Shown piece after piece: positions 16,078-23,752 of a stretch of 34,203 bases of DNA. The notes beneath the pieces were generated by a model that saw nothing but the letters and a program-made list of their open reading frames with translations, was not told the origin of the DNA and did no database searches. This DNA comes from a virus, in the IMG/VR virus record IMGVR_UViG_3300030331_003025, positions 1-34,203 of that record; one strand, given 5' to 3'. A program made the translations under genes and the position numbers. Numbering within the stretch: position 1 is the first letter of the stretch; the number at the start of each line of letters is the position of its first letter.

Positions 16078-16869
16078 TTATACCCTTGTTGATACTGCCA
16101 AGCGTCTTTCGACTTCTTCACGGTAGGCAGGATCTGTTTCATATCGTCTGTCTTTCATTGCTTCGACTACTTGAGCGTTACTATTAAAAGGCTGGACCGC
16201 AGCTCCTGAAGTTTGTCCTTGAGCTATGTTTATTGGTCCGCTACCAGACTCAGATCTGTACCGGGCATACAACCCTTTAACAGCTAACTTCGCAGCTTCA
16301 GGTGAAGACTCAGAAACTATTGTATCAAAAGTATCTATCTCATCAGCTGGCAAATATTCTGAGGCCCACTGAATCATAGCGTCATAGTTTTCTTGTCCTC
16401 CTATGCTGTTAGTAATATCTGCAACTTCAGACTCCATTGATGCTTCTTGACCGCGAACATAAGCCTCAACAAATTCTCTAGGTATGCCGTTTTCTTCAAG
16501 AGCTTTATAGTTTTCTTCAGATAGCTCTCCGTCGTTGTAAAAGGCATCACTAGCGTTTTGAATTGCTTGAGAAACATTAGAGTCCTGCGCTAGGTTTTCT
16601 TCAGTTGCTTGCTCTTGTTGTTTTGTTTCTCCAAGTTTCTTTTCTAAATTTTCATAAGCAACAACAAGATCTTCTTGGCTTTTAAATTTGCCTAAGATTA
16701 AATCTTGTTCTTGTTGCTGTGGTTCAACATTTTGAGGCTGCTGTTGTGCCTCTTGTCCAGAAGGGTTTTGCTGTGTTTGTTGAGCAGCTTCTTGTTGAGC
16801 TAATTGCTCCTCCAGGCTTATGTTCCCCTCTTCGGTTTTTTGTTTCTCGTTTACTATGTATTGTTCCAT
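16078..16869 (-). CDS. Capsid assembly scaffolding protein (T7 gp9-like)
   Basis: The protein is 263 residues from the first ATG (16869), which is preceded by GGAAG at a rather long spacing; a TTG nine codons earlier would overlap the portal gene. The N-terminal third is extremely Gln-rich, then comes LGKFKSQEDLVVAYENLEKKL, the usual mark of scaffolds in T7-like phages. The rest is acidic and helical, ending in RYETDPAYREEVERRL, a C-terminal part that in this family contacts the capsid protein. It lies between portal and the lysis-like genes, whereas in T7 the capsid gene follows directly. Confidence 0.92.
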   Translation of the reverse strand: MEQYIVNEKQKTEEGNISLEEQLAQQEAAQQTQQNPSGQEAQQQPQNVEPQQQEQDLILGKFKSQEDLVVAYENLEKKLGETKQQEQATEENLAQDSNVSQAIQNASDAFYNDGELSEENYKALEENGIPREFVEAYVRGQEASMESEVADITNSIGGQENYDAMIQWASEYLPADEIDTFDTIVSESSPEAAKLAVKGLYARYRSESGSGPINIAQGQTSGAAVQPFNSNAQVVEAMKDRRYETDPAYREEVERRLAVSTRV

Positions 16870-16888
16870 AATTTTTATCACTTCCCAT

Positions 16889-18448
16889 CTATTCAACTGG
16901 TGGTTGTTCTGCTTGCCCTTCTTGAGCTAAAGCTTGATCACTAGCTGCTTTTATTCCTGCTGGGCCAAGCTTTTCACTGAGAGCCAACAGTTGTTGTTGT
17001 TGTTGTTCTTCTGCCAACTGCTCCTGGGTTTTGATTAACCCGGCAGTCTTAATGCCTAAAGCAGTAGCGCGTCTCTTTATGTATTCAGAGACATTAACAA
17101 AGTTTGCTACAGCTTGCGGTCCAAGAACTTGACTTGAACCAACAAGAAATGAATCAAGACTGTTAAGATCTCCCTGTCTGCCTAGGCTGTCCAGACCTGT
17201 AACAATAACAGGACTTACAAGATCTTTAGGCAACTTAGGCATCTTCTTGTTTTTCTGCATGACGTCCATCAATCTAGAAAGCAACGGCGTCTGCAAGTCA
17301 TTACTAAGTAAACTAAATATTCCACCTAAAGCAGCGTTAAGCTCCTGAGAGATCAATCGTATCTCTTCAGCAGTCACGCGCTCTGCGTTTCTTATAGCGC
17401 TGCTAGTGAGCAAGAAGTTTTGAGCTAGTCTATCTTTAATTTGATTTATAGTTTCAGCGGCTACTCTAAAGTCGTTAAATTTATTAAGTTGTAAAACACT
17501 GACGTCTGCTGCGTTACCTTGCACTATAGCTCCATTAGGTGCGTTCATGTCTTTTGGTTTTGTTGTTCCGTTTGGATTTACAAGGAAAAGAATCTTACTA
17601 GCAGCTGCACTACCTTCAACAATAGCTTTAGTCAAAGCCTCCAGGGACTGAAGGTCGCCTAGGTATTCTTCAACATAACTACGTCCGAAGTTCTCTCCGT
17701 CAACACGACTAAATCTTAAAGGTATGTACGGATTTTTATCAAGAGGAAAAGTAGTCCCGGTCTGAGGTAAAATCACACCGTTGATGTCTTGCTTCAACAT
17801 CCACTTATCGCCGTGTTTACATACAGCAGTGTAAAGATTTACAGTACCTCCACTACCTACTCCAGAATCTTGTGGCTTCTGTATGGCTCCTTTAATGTCC
17901 TCATCGAGCGCTTCATAGCTTAAAGTTTCTTTTGTTGCTATTGTTAAAACATTATCCATAGGATCACGCTCAATAACAAACCTATCCAACCTAAAGGCTC
18001 GCATGCCTCCGTCTTGGTCAAGATAAAGCAAACTGTTACCAGTAACGATCAGCTGCTTTAAACTTTCATGTATAACTGTACGATAGCGCTCTCTTGCAAT
18101 CTCATCTGTTACTGCGTCTTCTACTTTACGCAAAGCGGAATCTATTTCACTTATAACTTCTTCCGGCGCTCCTTCTTGTTGTAATTTGTTTGTATCAACC
18201 TGGAGCCTAAAGAATGATATGTTAGGAGGCAACAAGGCCAGTAGGAGCTTTGAAGCTAAATTGTTAACGCCTCTTGCTCCTACACCTTGAAAAGGAGTTT
18301 CAAGTCTTGAGTGCTGCCCAAAACCTTCGTCAGGGAGGATATAAGGAATTGTCAGCTTTGAACACTGCCTGGCCCTATCAAGGTAACTATTTCTGCGCCC
18401 TTCGAGAACTGTATAAATATGTTCGGCGGTTTGATTTTCGTAATTCAT
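16889..18448 (-). CDS. Portal protein (T7 gp8-like head-tail connector)
   Basis: A 519-residue protein that matches T7 gp8 (536) from end to end in type: YLDRARQCSKLTIPYILPDE (22-41), GARGVNNLASKLLLALLPP (57-75), FRLDRFVIERDP, and GRSYVEEYLGDLQSLEALTK. It forms the dodecameric ring at the capsid vertex through which terminase moves DNA. The C-terminus carries five Gln codons in a row and an Ala/Gln/Glu-rich tail. It is followed closely by the scaffold gene and preceded by a 112-residue gene of unknown function. Confidence 0.96.
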   Translation of the reverse strand: MNYENQTAEHIYTVLEGRRNSYLDRARQCSKLTIPYILPDEGFGQHSRLETPFQGVGARGVNNLASKLLLALLPPNISFFRLQVDTNKLQQEGAPEEVISEIDSALRKVEDAVTDEIARERYRTVIHESLKQLIVTGNSLLYLDQDGGMRAFRLDRFVIERDPMDNVLTIATKETLSYEALDEDIKGAIQKPQDSGVGSGGTVNLYTAVCKHGDKWMLKQDINGVILPQTGTTFPLDKNPYIPLRFSRVDGENFGRSYVEEYLGDLQSLEALTKAIVEGSAAASKILFLVNPNGTTKPKDMNAPNGAIVQGNAADVSVLQLNKFNDFRVAAETINQIKDRLAQNFLLTSSAIRNAERVTAEEIRLISQELNAALGGIFSLLSNDLQTPLLSRLMDVMQKNKKMPKLPKDLVSPVIVTGLDSLGRQGDLNSLDSFLVGSSQVLGPQAVANFVNVSEYIKRRATALGIKTAGLIKTQEQLAEEQQQQQLLALSEKLGPAGIKAASDQALAQEGQAEQPPVE

Positions 18449-18459
18449 ATAAAAAATTT

Positions 18460-18798
18460 TTAGTCAGGTTGTACGAGGGCTTCGGGTTCGGGAGGATATG
18501 CCCAGTCGCTTGGAAGGGATTCGACAACCTCGTCTTCATCAGTAAGTATGTCTTTATCAACGGCAACAACTGTTGAAGAGATTACTTCACCTTCATCGTC
18601 TGTTTCTGTTTCCGTTGTTGTTGGTAATACTATCGCTGCTCTAGGGTTCTCTTCTTTGCTTTCAACAACAACAGAAAACCAGTACCTACTTCCAGTTCCG
18701 TTAAGCGACCAACTAAGTCCTCTCATGCCCCCTGCCTGTTCACTGCGAATATGTGCTTGGTCTTCGTTGTCGTATATAATGTAAAATGGATCGGTCAT
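18460..18798 (-). CDS. Hypothetical acidic protein before the portal
   Basis: I do not recognise this 112-residue protein. The first half is a mixed alpha/beta segment with FYIIYDNEDQAHIRSEQAGG and WSLNGTGSRYWFSVVVE. The second half is acidic and Thr/Val-rich (TTTETETDDEGEV) and ends in a Pro/Glu tail (SDWAYPPEPEALVQPD). It lies eleven bases before the portal gene and nine after the 939-residue adhesin, in the position of T7 genes 7.3-7.7, several of which are virion or tail-assembly proteins. A structural or assembly role is a guess from place only. Confidence 0.7.
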   Translation of the reverse strand: MTDPFYIIYDNEDQAHIRSEQAGGMRGLSWSLNGTGSRYWFSVVVESKEENPRAAIVLPTTTETETDDEGEVISSTVVAVDKDILTDEDEVVESLPSDWAYPPEPEALVQPD

Positions 18799-18807
18799 AA
18801 TGATACT

Positions 18808-21627
18808 TTAGAAAATGTTATGGAAGTCATTTATGTGTTTTTCAATGGAAGTCCTATTGGCTGACTGGTCAGAATCAAAGAAAATCCATTCGGAGAACTT
18901 GGTATTTTCAATGTTTAGACTGTAGTTGGTTATTCCTGCAAAGTGACCCATGTCAACGGCTCCCCAGAATCTTGTACTTGCATTTCTGTGATAAACAAGT
19001 TTCCGTCCTTGGTACGCTGTATGTACGTCATCCCTAGTTGAAGGTGATTGTTGCACTCCATTAATTTCTAGTACAGGAGAACCATATCCACTAACCAGAC
19101 CAGTAGCTGTAGATGAGTCTTCTGCTACAAATGCGTACCTATATCCAACTGTCGGGTCTACAGGATAGCCCAACGCTGCATCGCTCGTTTCTGCTACAAA
19201 GAAAGAATCTAACTTGAGTATATCTTGAAGCCCTTGTACTCTTAAATTCCTCTGAGGATTACTTACTGGATACTCCCAAGCAGGACTACTTCCAGATCTT
19301 ACAAGCAACCCTGCATTATATAATAACGGCTGATGTGCTTGAGTATCTTGAGTAGCATCTTCCCCTCCTGTCTGGTTGTATAGCACGACAATTCCTGCGT
19401 TTCCGTCTCTTGCTGTGCCTGTGGTCTTTTGGTACTTCTTGAGAGAGTCGGTGTTTACTTGATAACCAAACACATAAAAATTATCGCCAGTTGAGCTTGA
19501 AGAGCCTGAGTACAATTGAAACGTATCTGATCCTCCTGCTGGAAATGTATAAGCAAAGCTAACACGATACCAACCATCGGAGCCTACTGCTTCTATAGAA
19601 ACATCAGATGGTGAGCCTACCGCAGTAGAAATAGTGCCATTAGTTAAGTTTGCTTCTACTCGTATCGATGTTGTTCCTTGATCAATGACTCCCAGTTGAA
19701 CGCTGTCTGTTGTTCCTTTTTTTAGAAAGACAGAAATAAAATACTTACCTGCTGTTGTTGTTATGTTGTCTTGAATTTTAGAACCAATCCCATCAGCGTG
19801 GGATGTAAATATATGACTGCCTGTTCCCCCAAACGGGTCAGTTATGTTGCTTTCAACAATCTGTGCTGCTCCACCAAACAAATGAGGATTCCAAGCGTTA
19901 TTGTTAAAATCTTCAGAGTAAGGTATCAAATTCTCACCGCCAACGAAGCTGTCCAAGTCGGATTCTACAAATGTTAGTCCATCGTTACTCACCACTGGGG
20001 TGCTGATGTATTCGGAAGGGATTGGATCGAATTCTTTGATGCTTACGTTGTCTATTGATCCTACAAAAGCTGCTGTTGCTTCAAAATAAGCCGTACCTGT
20101 GTGCAATGCTGTGTAAGTGTATGTATGTGTTCCTACTCCTAATGCAGAAGTGAAAATATTTTGCGCTCCGTTGACCCAGAATTTTATATTTTCTCCATTA
20201 GTCGAAACTACATCAAATGTAAGAGTGTATTTTTTCCCTACAGTATGTACATTATATTGAATCAATCCTGAGTTAGTGCTTTGACTTCCGTCACTTGCAG
20301 CAACGCCATTAGCAATAGACCAACCAGTTCCCTTACTCCAATTTGTGTCAGTATCAAAGTCTCCATTAGTTACCTTCTCAGTTCCAGTGCTTTTGAAAGT
20401 GACTGTTTCCTCAAGCATGGCTCCGAAGATGTAAGTATTTTTGTTTGTAGCGTTTCTGTCGGGATAAAATATTAACGAATGATTAGATGCTGTTGCCGTC
20501 GCTTTGCCTACGAAGCTAAATCGATACCATCCATCATCTCCTATTTTTTCGTAAGATATATTTGTGGCGTTTAAATTACCTGTTGAGCTTGGAACCCCAC
20601 TAGAATCAAAAGTTGTCTCTGCCCAAAATATCCAACCACCTTGGTAAATACCTAGTCTAGTTTTTGTGGACGTGCCTTTTTTAATGTATAAAGAAGCTGT
20701 ATAGTTTGTGCCACTAGTTAACGAAATATTATCATTTTTGATTTGCGCAGCGTTGTTACTTCCTGCTGCTGTGAGTATTCCTGCATTATTTCCTCCAAAG
20801 GGATCAGCTATACCCTTCTGAAGTGTTGGTGTATATGTTGGGTGGTAGTTCCACTCACCAAAGTCCTCACTGTATGCAAGTAAATTCTGTGATGTATTTC
20901 TCACGACCGAAGACTCACTAACTCTATCACTCGCATCAAACATTACCTGTGCCTCGGTGTTGTCCGAGCTTCTTCTAATCCTTGCTGCGTATGGAGAAAC
21001 GTCTCCAAGCTTCCTAAGAGAAAAGGCTGCAACTGGTGCTTGCTTGATAGCTTTTTTAAGTGAAACATTATCAACTGTAAAAGACCAGTCTCCTGTTCCT
21101 GCATGTCTTTCAAATATAATTTCGTCTGAACCTGCTGTAGCTACAAAGGTAAATTCTATCTGCTGATCAGTTCCATCTAATGTCACTACCCCATTACTTA
21201 GTTTAAGCCCACCACTATTCCCAGCGTCATCTCGGCATCGCATGATTTTCCCTGACGTTCCGTTGACTGTAAAAGATACCTGATAAGTAGATCCTGTTTC
21301 GTAAGTAACTGGTTGGAAAGCAAAGACGTATCCTCCACCTGTAACAGTAAGCTTTAATTTACCATTTTCTAGCGACGAACCGCCTCCCGACCAGTCAACT
21401 ATAGTATTTGGAGAACCATCTGTATCACTAAAGTCTCCATTAGTTAACAACTCAGTGTTACTCAAAGTAAGCTTAAACTTCTCAAGAAATAGCTCCTCAA
21501 GTTCTGCACCTGTCAGAGATCTTGTTAGCTTTGCTGTAAGAGGTGTTGTCAATTTAGATGACGGCTTACTAGCGGAAACACTACTGCTACTCGAAGAAGA
21601 AGAAGAGGAAGACGATGAATAACTCAT
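18808..21627 (-). CDS. Large modular adhesin / tail-fibre-like protein
   Basis: A 939-residue protein. After a 13-serine run (4-16) and a charged segment (41-52) come two kinds of beta module in alternation: type A, TNGDFSDTDG...VDNVSLKK (about 58-192) and TNGDFDTDTNW...IDNVSIKEFD (419-534), like CBM4/9 carbohydrate-binding domains; and type B, NLLAYSEDFGEWN (248-408) and NLIPYSEDFNNNAWN (566-728). The end (about 795-939) looks like a LamG/concanavalin domain finishing in EWIFFDSDQSANR. Between modules lie pieces of a further domain (198-232 and 744-772). It probably binds surface glycans. It sits upstream of the portal, far from the gp17-like fibre. Confidence 0.8.
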   Translation of the reverse strand: MSYSSSSSSSSSSSSSVSASKPSSKLTTPLTAKLTRSLTGAELEELFLEKFKLTLSNTELLTNGDFSDTDGSPNTIVDWSGGGSSLENGKLKLTVTGGGYVFAFQPVTYETGSTYQVSFTVNGTSGKIMRCRDDAGNSGGLKLSNGVVTLDGTDQQIEFTFVATAGSDEIIFERHAGTGDWSFTVDNVSLKKAIKQAPVAAFSLRKLGDVSPYAARIRRSSDNTEAQVMFDASDRVSESSVVRNTSQNLLAYSEDFGEWNYHPTYTPTLQKGIADPFGGNNAGILTAAGSNNAAQIKNDNISLTSGTNYTASLYIKKGTSTKTRLGIYQGGWIFWAETTFDSSGVPSSTGNLNATNISYEKIGDDGWYRFSFVGKATATASNHSLIFYPDRNATNKNTYIFGAMLEETVTFKSTGTEKVTNGDFDTDTNWSKGTGWSIANGVAASDGSQSTNSGLIQYNVHTVGKKYTLTFDVVSTNGENIKFWVNGAQNIFTSALGVGTHTYTYTALHTGTAYFEATAAFVGSIDNVSIKEFDPIPSEYISTPVVSNDGLTFVESDLDSFVGGENLIPYSEDFNNNAWNPHLFGGAAQIVESNITDPFGGTGSHIFTSHADGIGSKIQDNITTTAGKYFISVFLKKGTTDSVQLGVIDQGTTSIRVEANLTNGTISTAVGSPSDVSIEAVGSDGWYRVSFAYTFPAGGSDTFQLYSGSSSSTGDNFYVFGYQVNTDSLKKYQKTTGTARDGNAGIVVLYNQTGGEDATQDTQAHQPLLYNAGLLVRSGSSPAWEYPVSNPQRNLRVQGLQDILKLDSFFVAETSDAALGYPVDPTVGYRYAFVAEDSSTATGLVSGYGSPVLEINGVQQSPSTRDDVHTAYQGRKLVYHRNASTRFWGAVDMGHFAGITNYSLNIENTKFSEWIFFDSDQSANRTSIEKHINDFHNIF

Positions 21628-21642
21628 TGAAAAATTTTATGA

Positions 21643-21990
21643 TTAATTAAGAGGTGAAATTACAACGTAAAGATCGTCGTTACCATCTCCAGATCCTCCA
21701 GAGACGACAAGCTGTAACTCAGTTTGAGTAGATGTGAATACACTTCCGCCTGGAGCTGTAAGGACTGTATCCGGCCCAATGGTTACAAAAGCGCCTCCTA
21801 CTTTGTGTTGAAGCGTTAAAGTTCTTCCCGAACCAAAAGTACCGCTAGCAAGGAAACAATAGGTTCCTGCTTTCGTTTTATTGATTACTGGGTTACTTGA
21901 AAAACCAAGCGTACCGTTCCCGTCTGCGTCTAACGAAGAAGTGCCGTGAGTGCTTCTGTTTAAGTTAATGTTAGTAATGTATGATGCCAT
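21643..21990 (-). CDS. Hypothetical small beta-rich virion-type protein
   Basis: A 115-residue protein with alternating short beta strands and Gly/Ser/Thr turns: TLGFSSNPVINKTKAGTYC, TFGSGRTLTLQHK, TIGPDTVLTAPGG and LQLVVSGGSGDGNDDLYVVI. The pattern (a GPD-VLTA turn, then a final SG-ss-LYVVI strand) resembles small decoration or fibre-associated proteins in marine phages, but I cannot name the family. It directly precedes the large adhesin gene with a 15-base gap, so it may be an adhesin partner or a capsid decoration. Confidence 0.7.
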   Translation of the reverse strand: MASYITNINLNRSTHGTSSLDADGNGTLGFSSNPVINKTKAGTYCFLASGTFGSGRTLTLQHKVGGAFVTIGPDTVLTAPGGSVFTSTQTELQLVVSGGSGDGNDDLYVVISPLN

Positions 21991-22009
21991 GTCTTTTTAT
22001 CTTTTTTTT

Positions 22010-22219
22010 TTAATAGTTAATGTTTGCTCCGCTTCCACCAGTCGGAAGGTTCACTGAAGGTCGTCTGATTGTAAGAGAAGATGTGCCTCGTCTTTTTGTT
22101 ATGTTATTATTCTTTTTCTTTTTAGTTTCGACCACTTCAGCTAAAGGCGTCGGCGGTGGGGGAGCCATAGGTGCAGGTTGACTTACAACTGATGGCATTT
22201 TAGGTCTTGATAAACACAT
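22010..22219 (-). CDS. Small Pro-rich conserved phage protein
   Basis: A 69-residue protein beginning MCLSRPKMP and followed by a proline-rich run (APMAPPPPTPLAE), a lysine/asparagine stretch (KKKKNNN) and a C-terminal segment RRGTSSLTIRRPS. Small proteins of this plan (Met-Cys start, Pro-rich middle, R-GT-SL-I end) are common in the head-tail region of marine podoviruses and are often assigned to the virion. No membrane segment or enzyme motif is visible. It lies between two other small genes in tight order. The role is unknown. Confidence 0.68.
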   Translation of the reverse strand: MCLSRPKMPSVVSQPAPMAPPPPTPLAEVVETKKKKNNNITKRRGTSSLTIRRPSVNLPTGGSGANINY

Positions 22220-22225
22220 GTCTTT

Positions 22226-22420
22226 TTAATCTATTTTTAAAATATTTTCTTGTTGTTCTGCGTTTTTTGATCGCAGAAAGTTTACGATGTTACGTTGTCC
22301 GAAAAAATAATCCATTTCTCTTAAATCATCTTTTGGACCAAATTCTTTTGCCGGAAAAATTTCATCCAGCTTTTTTATTAGTTCGTTAGAAACAAAGGGG
22401 AAACTATCTTCTTTAGGCAT
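22226..22420 (-). CDS. Small conserved phage protein of unknown function
   Basis: A 64-residue acidic protein: SNELIKKLDEIFP, a short linker, then FFGQRNIVNFLRSKNAEQQENIL. A conserved GQR-IV-FL core followed by EQ-ENIL is known to me from small genes upstream of the head-tail genes in cyanophages and other marine podoviruses; function is not established. It overlaps the upstream basic gene by eight bases and ends six bases before the Pro-rich gene, so all three are likely co-translated. Confidence 0.7.
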   Translation of the reverse strand: MPKEDSFPFVSNELIKKLDEIFPAKEFGPKDDLREMDYFFGQRNIVNFLRSKNAEQQENILKID

Positions 22421-22670
22421 ATTTTTTAACCTTTAGCTTCACTCTAGCTGCTTTAGTGTTTGCAACAAATTGTTTTCCCTTGGCTCCGGCTCTCTTCTTT
22501 TTCTTGGCTGTTGTCGCTCTTTGAGCTTTTGAAAGCCGACGAGCTTTAGCGAGAGGCAAACAACGATCTGGGTTCTTTTTATTTTTACTTGTACCGCATG
22601 GTCCTTTAATGCCTCCGTCGGTTCCAATACGAACCCACTTTTGTTTTCGCCATTCAGCTAAAGCGCCCAT
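22413..22670 (-). CDS. Small basic two-cysteine protein (DUF5872-like)
   Basis: An 85-residue Lys/Arg-rich protein. The conserved part is WRKQKWVRIGTDGG (7-20) followed by GPCGTSKNKKNPDRCLP (23-39), with the only two cysteines (25 and 37) twelve residues apart, then a basic helix-rich tail (LSKAQRATTAKKKKRAG). Proteins with this K-W-R-I ... GPCG ... RC-P pattern occur in marine phages; I recall the name DUF5872 but could not check it. No function is established to my knowledge. It is one of five tiny basic genes in a row. Confidence 0.75.
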   Translation of the reverse strand: MGALAEWRKQKWVRIGTDGGIKGPCGTSKNKKNPDRCLPLAKARRLSKAQRATTAKKKKRAGAKGKQFVANTKAARVKLKVKKYA

Positions 22671-22671
22671 G

Positions 22672-22842
22672 TTATTTCTTTCTTACTTTAAGAGATTTAC
22701 GGTTCTTCTTTTTGCTTTTGCCTTTAGCGTAGCTGGGGTCTTTACAGTAACGTGAGGCTGCCATATTAGCGTAAGCCGAAGGGTACTTATCAAAAGTCCG
22801 TTTGGCCCAGGCTATACCTTTAGGACATATTTTATTGCCCAT
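22672..22842 (-). CDS. Tiny basic two-cysteine protein (56 residues)
   Basis: A 56-residue ORF ending two bases before the next gene. It reads KICPKGIAWAKRTFDKYPS (4-22), then AYANMAASRYCKDPSYAKG and a tail of KSKKKNRKSLKVRKK. Two cysteines (6 and 33) flank the amphipathic core; the CPKG-AWAKR-F-KYPSAYANM-AS pattern recurs in small proteins of marine phages as I remember them. No enzyme motif is visible. A purine-rich AAGGAGG lies upstream, inside the end of the preceding gene, though farther from the ATG than usual. Confidence 0.72.
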   Translation of the reverse strand: MGNKICPKGIAWAKRTFDKYPSAYANMAASRYCKDPSYAKGKSKKKNRKSLKVRKK

Positions 22843-22846
22843 AGCA

Positions 22847-23008
22847 TTATTTACCTACCTCCTTGATAGCTCTTTTATGTGCTTCAGTAAAAGACATGCC
22901 GCCTAGCATTGCTTTGCGCATGAACATCATGTGTTTTTTAGTGTGGTGCTTAGAGTGACGCTTCATCGTCTTCTCTTGCCTGACACTTAGACCTTTCCGT
23001 GCTTTCAT
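22847..23008 (-). CDS. Tiny basic His/Met-rich protein (53 residues)
   Basis: A 53-residue ORF with no cysteine but five histidines and seven methionines, concentrated in MKRHSKHHTKKHMMFMRKAM (15-34), then GGMSFTEAHKRAI and VGK. A pattern of RQ-K-MKRHS-HH-KKHM followed by SF-EAHK-A occurs in small proteins of cyanophages and other marine phages, from memory; function is unknown. The start codon overlaps the stop of the 25-residue gene upstream (ATGA). The His/Met block could bind metal or nucleic acid, which is only a guess. Confidence 0.7.
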   Translation of the reverse strand: MKARKGLSVRQEKTMKRHSKHHTKKHMMFMRKAMLGGMSFTEAHKRAIKEVGK

Positions 23009-23082
23009 TTTTTAATTTTTAGATCTTTACGCTTTTTCTTAGCTTTTTTCTTTTTGGGTTTAGGTGTTGTATATCCGTACAT
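23005..23082 (-). CDS. Minute lysine peptide (25 residues)
   Basis: A 25-codon ORF, MYGYTTPKPKKKKAKKKRK then DLKIKK: thirteen of 25 residues are Lys or Arg. It fits exactly between its neighbours, starting four bases after the 89-residue gene and sharing ATGA with the next start, which is the main reason to believe it is translated. Similar MYGY-P-K peptides occur in this position in other marine phages to my recollection. It could be a protamine-like DNA or RNA binder, or simply a linker for coupled translation. Confidence 0.5.
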   Translation of the reverse strand: MYGYTTPKPKKKKAKKKRKDLKIKK

Positions 23083-23086
23083 GTTA

Positions 23087-23356
23087 TTAGCAGTCCCACT
23101 TTCTAAGGGCTTTATTTATTCGTGAATTAGGATCTCTGGCTGTTTTTGCAGAGGTTAACCTTCGTTTCATTCCTTTCATCCTGGCGCAAAACGAACGTCT
23201 CCTTGCAGCTGACTTCTTGCTTTTTTTAGCTTGTTTAGCTGAAACAGGAGGTTTGAGATTACTTCCCTGTCGTTTGGCTGCGCGTCTTCCTGCTGCATTT
23301 AAGCCCCCAGAAGGTGACTTATGTTTTGAGGTAAGCTTAATGCGTTTTTTAGCCAT
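23087..23356 (-). CDS. Small basic two-cysteine protein (DUF6321-like)
   Basis: An 89-residue basic protein with three conserved blocks: KSPSGGLNAAGRRAAKR (13-29), LKPPVSAKQAKKS followed by RRRSFCARMKGMKRR (52-66), and the end DPNSRINKALRKWDC (75-89). Its two cysteines are at 57 and at the very last residue. I associate the SPSGGLN ... SFCARM-GM ... ALRKW-C pattern with a family of unknown function in T4-like and T7-like marine phages, probably DUF6321, not verified. It opens the tiny basic gene cluster, just after a 33-base gap behind the nucleotide hydrolase gene. Confidence 0.78.
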   Translation of the reverse strand: MAKKRIKLTSKHKSPSGGLNAAGRRAAKRQGSNLKPPVSAKQAKKSKKSAARRRSFCARMKGMKRRLTSAKTARDPNSRINKALRKWDC

Positions 23357-23389
23357 TTGGATGTTTTATTCTTCATATAGTCGAACAAA

Positions 23390-23752
23390 TTAAATATCTT
23401 TTAATTTATCAGGCAATTTACCCTCCTTTACCCATTCGTCAGTTTGATACAAACACATAGCGTTCCAGATCACTGCACTAAGATGATCTTCGTCCTCAAA
23501 GCCTTCCATATAGGCCCAGAGATGTCGGTAAATAGCGTCGATGTATCTACTGAAAAACTGACCCTTCTCCCAGTTGCGCGCCCCATACTTGTAAGATCCA
23601 TCCTCGAACCTGCGACTGACTGCGCGTAAGCTACTGATGGGCAGTTGGTTAGGAAAACCTTTACCTTTCATTGAATCGCGCACCGATCCGGTTTCAAATT
23701 CAGTGCGTTCGCCGCTATCTGGTAGTTCGTTTACTTTTTCGTTGGTGTCCAT
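23390..23752 (-). CDS. dATP/dGTP diphosphohydrolase-like protein (MazG-like fold)
   Basis: A 120-residue protein with the core of phage dATP/dGTP diphosphohydrolases: GSVRDSMKGKGFPNQLPISS (22-41), KYGARNWEKGQFFSRYIDA (55-73), HLWAYMEGFEDEDHLSAVIW (77-96) and NAMCLYQTDE. The Glu/Asp residues in the EG-EDEDH block are those expected to bind metal. Such enzymes turn dNTPs into dNMPs; the relative MazZ serves 2-aminoadenine phages, but no PurZ-like gene is in this window. The start overlaps the exonuclease gene by 22 bases. It may trim host dNTP pools or remove damaged nucleotides. Confidence 0.82.
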   Translation of the reverse strand: MDTNEKVNELPDSGERTEFETGSVRDSMKGKGFPNQLPISSLRAVSRRFEDGSYKYGARNWEKGQFFSRYIDAIYRHLWAYMEGFEDEDHLSAVIWNAMCLYQTDEWVKEGKLPDKLKDI

